Below are positions 58,579 to 64,000 of a stretch of 64,000 nt of DNA, in pieces. Source of the DNA: Jaltomata sinuosa (taxonomy: Eukaryota > Streptophyta > Magnoliopsida > Solanales > Solanaceae); assembly GCA_003996215.1 (NCBI GenBank), contig QJPP01003513.1, positions 310,001-374,000 on the forward strand, in the 5' to 3' direction. Both the position numbers and the translations under genes were made by a program. The notes beneath the pieces are model-generated. The model saw only the letters and a list, made by a program, of their open reading frames with translations, was not told where the DNA came from and did not search any database. Each line of letters starts with the position of its first letter. The first letter of the stretch is position 1.

Positions 58579-60983
58579 TTACATGTTGATGGGATTGACG
58601 AGTAAAGCTTCAATCACAGATTTCACATTATTCTTTGGATTGCTATATCCATCTTGATTGTTCTTGTAAACAACATCAATCAGACGTGTGAGGTTCACAA
58701 CACGCATTAAGATTTCAGTGGGCATAGAAGTAGGCTTAATGCACTCTTCGTTCAAATCCTTCCACGCATTTTCAGCTATATCAGAAAGTTCTGCACTTGC
58801 TTCTTCCACAGATAAATTGTTCTCTTGCATATAGCATTCTATTCCTGTGACAAGTTGTCCTTTTTCTTTCTCAATCTATAAGGAAAAAATATGATTCATG
58901 AGGATGTTATAAATTGTGTTTATACGTTACGTTGGCAAGAATATATGTACAAATTTATATAAAAATACCTTATATGTAGCTATGTCATCAATGACTCTAC
59001 CAATTGCTGCTGAAGCCACAAGAATTTTAGGCTTATTCATCATCCAATCGAATGCAGTCTTTGATGCTGACCCCATTCCCAATAATGAAGCTGGTGCAAG
59101 TAGGTAATAAGTTCCGGTAATCAGTGCATTGCTTAGGTACTCTTTAAATGATGGAATATTTCCTTCGATGAACCATTGAGCTTCTATGTAGTAACTCCTT
59201 ACGATTTCTTTCATCTATTCAAGAAACAATATACATTTGTTAAATTTTTATATCTTCCATAAAGTATTTGAAATTCATAAAATCAAAGTAAAATTATATT
59301 AGTGTCTTAAGTCTCATACCGCCTCTTTGACGTAACAAACTCCATTGAATCTATCTTGTTTTCTAGCTTCGATTTCATACTCCTCGAAGAGATCTAGAAG
59401 AATTGCATATATCGTTTTCATATAATTTGGGAGTCGATCTATTTCACTTACACTCCACCTGTAATGATAGAAAAATATTTTAATTAATGTATCGAACTCC
59501 ACATACAAATTACCTCGTAAAGATATGATCCAATATTTTTATGAGTTTACGTTATATACCATCATGTCATCTTTCAATAAAGTATTTGAAATTCATAAAA
59601 GAGTTAAAAATAAAGACTAGAGATAGTATCAAATGGCTGACATAATTTCTAGATAAATAATCTGATAAGATTCATACCGGTCCACCGCTTCCGTGAATAC
59701 TTCTAGTTCATCAAGAGTACCATAAGAGTCATATGTGTCATCAATTACTGAAATCATAGCTATGCATTTTGCAAGCATAATCCGAGCTCGAGAGTATTGA
59801 GGTTCAAAGTAGACACCTACAGTCCAGAAAAAGCATTCTACCATTCTGTCTCTGACGTAAGAAAGCTTAGATGCGAGATCCAAATCTTTCCACCACCTTC
59901 GGAGTAAGTAAAAATAGTATTAATTAGTTAGTTAGGTTAAATAATACTCCACAATATAATACTACTGATCAAATGAAAAGCACAAGTTAACTCAAAAATA
60001 ACTTACAATGTAAGTTCAGTAAGCTCTTCCTTGTGTAGCACTTGCAAACAATTGTAATCTAGTTTGGCAAGTCTTAGTAGGTTTTCATTTCTTGATCCAC
60101 ATTCTTCATATATTGAAATGTTAAAATGTGCTTCTGCTCTTGAGATGCCTCTATGAAGAGATTGCATTAGTGCATGTGTCACTTGTTTCTCAAGAGTTGA
60201 GCCTAAGGTAGGTGTTATCCTCTCAAGATGGGACGTTGCAAAGATAAGGGCTTCTTCTAATATGTCATCCCCATGTTTCCTAACATGTGCCGCTTCATAT
60301 AGACTTAGTAGGCCCTTTGCATCTGTATGTAGAGTTTTCTTGAATTCTCCATTATTGTCCTTGAATTGGTTGAAATGATCTAATTGCATCACAAATTATA
60401 TTTCAGTTTGTTAGTTAACAGTGTACGAACAAATTTAAGTCTCAGTTGACAAAAAATGAAACTACGTACATACCAGAAGAGATTGGATAGCCATGTTGCC
60501 TAAACAATCGAAAATATAATGCAACCTTGTATAGATCATCCTCTTCATGGATGACATTTTGATAAAACATCTTGCTCAGTTGATCTTCAATCTCTTCCTC
60601 AAAATGATATGAAATACCAAGGCGCTCAACAATGTCAATCATCTCTATGCTGTCACTACTTATTATCATGTGTTTGACTCCTTCTTTCAAAGTCTCAATC
60701 TCCTCTATACTTTTCTCCGAAACCTGGAAATAGAAAGAGTAACAAAAGGGTGACTAAAAGATACTTGAACAAACAAGATCGTTATAGAAAGATTTGACTA
60801 TATACATACCTGATTATCCCTTGTAGAATAGTTAAAAACATTTCCCCAGAGACTGGGAGAAAAATTAGCCTCTGGACGAAAAATGGTATCTTGATGGTTT
60901 ACATTTCCAGCCAACGAAGTCATTGTTGCTATATTGTGGAAAATTATTGGAATGTTGGGTTTTCTGCTTAGTGTGTTTGCCAT
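58579..60983 (-). CDS. TPS2: sesquiterpene synthase, TPS-a class I, intact
   Basis: Seven exons: 60810-60983, 60474-60723, 60007-60379, 59678-59896, 59320-59458, 58969-59214 and 58579-58875. They total 1698 bp and give 565 residues, the exon pattern of TPS-a genes. It has RP-x8-W (residues 36-46), an RDR loop (281-283), DDTYD at 318-322 and the NSE/DTE motif D461, T465, E469 that bind the magnesium cluster and farnesyl diphosphate. It also has Y537, D542 and Y544 near the C-terminus, aligned by eye with the Tyr-Asp-Tyr of tobacco epi-aristolochene synthase. No transit peptide is needed for a cytosolic enzyme. The first ATG gives about 20 more residues than usual; Met21 (60923) gives 545, matching the family. 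Alignment by eye suggests unusual active-site residues (Gly419, Leu423, Ala455), so the product is unknown. Confidence 0.92.
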
Positions 60984-61000
60984 TGGTATCACTACTTACT

Positions 61001-61009
61001 ATTTATATA
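61001..61009 (-). promoter_or_regulatory. TATA box of TPS2
   Basis: TATATAAAT on the minus strand, 17 bases before the first ATG (60983) and 77 before the second (60923). It is two bases (one TA) shorter than the TPS1 TATA run. Confidence 0.5.
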
Positions 61010-61014
61010 GAGAG

Positions 61015-61560
61015 AGAATTATAATTTGAGATGTTTAAAATGTGGGGAAAACAACTGCTAGCTCTTTTTGTATTAAAATATATGTTAATATTGAAATATA
61101 AATATTCTAATTGTATATGTCTTGTTGCATTAATTTAATTTGTCAAAGCAAAGCATAATTTTTATCAATTCTGAATAGATGGGCCGCCCACCATGCATAC
61201 TTCTATCAAAGAGTGCTAAATATAGGATTCTGTTGATATATATATATATATAATTCATATATATGGCATGTGTGTGCTGCTATCAAATACGTAATAAAAA
61301 ACTTGAAAAAGTATTAAATGGAGGCCCAATGTCATTTGCTTTGGCACAGAAACGTAGAAAGAGAGTAAAATATTCAAGAGCAGAACATTGTGTTGGTACA
61401 TTTTAATATTTAAATTAAAATATGAAAGTGCATGACAATTAGTAGGCATAAAGTGGAGAAAGTGGTGTCATTATTCTTGTAACTCATTAACCACAATGAC
61501 ATGTTCTCCTCATTATCTTCTACTAATTACCTCACTAAGTCTTGAATATTGTAACCACTA
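61015..61560 (-). promoter_or_regulatory. Upstream region of TPS2
   Basis: Nearly identical to 20260-20801. AT-rich, no gene. It ends at the LTR start at 61561 with the flank AACCACTA. Confidence 0.5.
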
Positions 61561-63809
61561 TGTCACGACCCGAGACTAGGCCCCGAACGTAACAGGCAAC
61601 CCAGACCAAGGAGGCCTGAGTTAAACCCTTAGCATACATTAACAAGCACATTCAATAAATAAAGAATTTGCGGAAAAAGGACCCATTTAAGAACATCATT
61701 TGAAATATAGTTAAGAATTAACCAAGTGTTGGGAATAAAACGTTTAAACAACATCTACATAGGTCCACGAAGCCTCTAACATAAGAATGAAATACCAATG
61801 CCAGGACATGACCCCGACAATACCATAACTGAAAATCAGAGTAAAATAAAGATGCAATCGCCTTCCGAAAGAATGGAGGGCTCATCACTTGCTTATCAAA
61901 ATTCCGAAGATCCTAGTGCTGCACAGAACCACGAGGAAAGGTCTCTGAACCTGCATCATGAAAAGATACATCGTACGAGGAAGGTCAGTACGGCGAGTAC
62001 TGGCATGCAACCCAGGGGAAGGGATATCACAATTTATAAAGCAAGTCATAAAAATATAATACAGATCATAAACATAAAAGATGGGGCAGTTTCCAAATCA
62101 CCAACATGACATTTACATGAATACATTACTTCTGGACTAGATGGTATCACCGATATTTATTTCACCACGGGCTATGTGGGTCCGATCACAACTCGACCGG
62201 CAGAGCCTCCAATCCAAGTTTGTCGCAAGGATTTGGAGCGTCATAATATAATCACCTCATAACTGCATACAACTGACAATTCAAGCATACAGTAAAGAGC
62301 CTCATTCGACTCAGAGAGAAGAGCCTCGTTCGACTCATACCCGTGTCGGCAAAACACGGTTTCAGGTGTTGAGCCCGGTTTGACTCACACCTTCTCGGTT
62401 AACCATCTAATCCTCTTAAGCCCATATTTTAACATTTCAAACATTTAACAAAATCGGTCATTTTGGGACTCTTAACATTCTTAAGGCACACGTTGGTTGG
62501 TATCGGCATACCAAGACTTGCAAGTCGTACTTATCATATTATGCTTTCATTATTTACACATCAATAGTCCCGTAGCTAAAGGATCTTAAACTCATTTAAC
62601 ATATAAGTCCCTCAAGGTTATGATCCCATAAATTTTCAAACAACCATTTCAAGAACCGAGGGAGTTAAGAAGATCCTTCTTTTTCTGTCAAGATTCAACT
62701 GCTTAGATAGTAAAAATAATTTCCGTAGTAAACGTTTCTTAAAGCTTCAAATCTGCCCCGATTTTAATAATCCGTAATTAAGATCATACTTCAAACCATA
62801 ACTTTAAATTAATAATTACATAAGGATGATTTCAAGGAAAAACATTTAAAAGTTTCAAGCAATCTCTTTCTTTTGAAACCCTTCAATTGTTTTTATATAA
62901 TACTAGCATAGGGTTCATAGTAAGTAGGAGAAAACACAATCCTTACGAGTATAGTTGAAAGGGAATCTTTCAACATACCTTTTGACAGAGAAAGCTTACG
63001 AAACGCTTGAGTTTTGCTTTAGAACCTTGAACCCTAGGCACCTTTTGCTTCAAGAACTTTGAGGAGAGAAGTAACGCTCTTTCTTGATTTTCGTTCGTGC
63101 CTTAGGAGGTTTAGGAATATTTAGAATGAGTGAGGGATGAATCTTGGATGAAAAAAGGACCAAAATACCCTCAAATAGCTTAAGAAGAGGCAATTCCCGT
63201 AGTAATACCCTAGGGGTCCTATTTATAGGCAATTTCAATTAAAATCCGGATTGGTTTAGGTAGGAAAATGCGTCAGAAAATGACCGCCAAAATGGTCTGT
63301 TTTGGCTACAAACGGACCATTTTTAAGGCATTTTAACTTATGGAAATTTTGAGTTTCTGTCTCCAGAAACGGTTGGGAAAACGGACCGTTGTCTCTTCCG
63401 TTTTAACTCCCAAAATTCGATGGTCTTCTGGACAGACAAACGTCTTCTCAGTAAACTGATCATAACTTTTTACTCCGGACTCGGATTAATGCGCAGTCAG
63501 TGGAGTTGGAAAAAAGACTCGAAGACCTTTAATTTGGTTGGTCATGGGCCACCTAAATCTTTATATTCTAGGAGTAATGATCGTTTGAAGATGACCCAAG
63601 TTAGAAAGTTATACAAAAACTTAGTCGGTAGAGAAGCTTTTAACTTAACTTGTGCTAGAGGTTCCTTAAGACCTTGATTCACGCCCAACACTCTTCCCAC
63701 ACATAGTGTTTGACCATAACACCTAGTTATAAGGGAATCTTCCCGAGTTCAGGTCTAATTACACGCGAAAAATGATTAGAATCCTAGTTTGAAAGTTTGG
63801 GGTGTTACA
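61561..63809 (-). mobile_element. 3' LTR of Gypsy-like element upstream of TPS2
   Basis: TGTAACACCCC...GGTCGTGACA on the minus strand, about 2.25 kb, same family as 3818-5993. A purine tract and internal sequence follow at 63810, so this is the 3' LTR and the element continues past 64000. The flank at 61556-61560 is CACTA, so a matching CACTA is predicted at the far end. The LTR terminus sits 0.58 kb from the synthase start. Confidence 0.82.
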
Positions 63810-64000
63810 TTATCTCCCCACTGGGATCATTCGTCCTCGAATGATGGGTAGGGACTTATTGAAGCCATAAAGTAAAGGCTATGAACTCACATCAAGAATT
63901 CTCTTTTAAACTAATATGGAAAGACCTCAAGAGGCACTCTATGACAATATCAAGAAAAACGTGAGAGTAGGAATCGTGAGACATATGAGACTTGGCATAA
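63810..64000 (-). mobile_element. Start of internal region of the Gypsy-like element
   Basis: Begins with the purine tract (minus GTGGGGAGATAA) and matches 75-270 at the left end of the window, so both belong to the same family. Cut by the window edge. Confidence 0.75.

Noticed and set aside
63420..63677. 85-codon plus-strand frame
   Set aside because: Lies inside the LTR at 61561-63809 on the strand opposite to the element; related LTR 3818-5993 does not keep it open.
1..64000. tRNA, rRNA or other structured RNA genes
   Set aside because: I looked for tRNA A/B box patterns and rRNA segments and recognised none; tRNA-Met similarity is confined to retrotransposon primer sites.

Overview
This window looks like intergenic and gene-cluster DNA from a flowering plant, most likely a Solanaceae. 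It is AT-rich, has split genes with GT/AG introns, and is dominated by LTR retrotransposons with initiator-tRNA-Met primer sites. The only host genes I can support are two near-identical class I sesquiterpene synthases (TPS-a type, minus strand, seven exons each). The family resemblance is to solanaceous enzymes of the 5-epi-aristolochene/premnaspirodiene synthase group. The species is inference.

Layout. 1-5993: a minus-strand, Gypsy-like LTR element with about 2.2 kb LTRs and a 3.7 kb internal region lacking gag/pol; it sits inside an older solo LTR (5994-7392). 7393-16096: Ty1-copia block A, a dead Sirevirus-like element with its own nested solo LTR in gag. 16097-17460: an older broken copia RNase H fragment and an LTR-like repeat. 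17826-20226: TPS1, broken by a 2-bp frameshift in exon 1. 20802-21176: a truncated LTR upstream of TPS1. 21177-32903: an insertion-rich segment holding three copies of a chimeric copia-RT/LTR fragment, a Helitron-like end, a MITE-like piece, an AT-rich satellite and a CACTA (En/Spm) transposon with a TnpA-like gene. 32904-47170: copia block B. 47171-57760: copia block C, joined directly to B. 58579-60983: TPS2, intact (565 codons from the first ATG). 61561-63809: the 3' LTR of a Gypsy-like element that runs off the right edge.

How it fits together. Blocks A, B and C share nested insertions and in-frame stops, so they arose by segmental duplication of an already dead element, not by transposition. 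The larger unit was copia block + old RNase H fragment + terpene synthase + upstream LTR. TPS1 and TPS2 are the two surviving genes about 40.75 kb apart. Fragments resembling the TPS upstream region also lie downstream of each gene, hinting at an older, longer synthase array. TPS2 keeps all class I catalytic motifs and should convert farnesyl diphosphate to a cyclic sesquiterpene in the cytosol; the product cannot be read from sequence. Everything here was read by eye: exon boundaries rest on reading frame, splice consensus and family alignment, not on transcripts.
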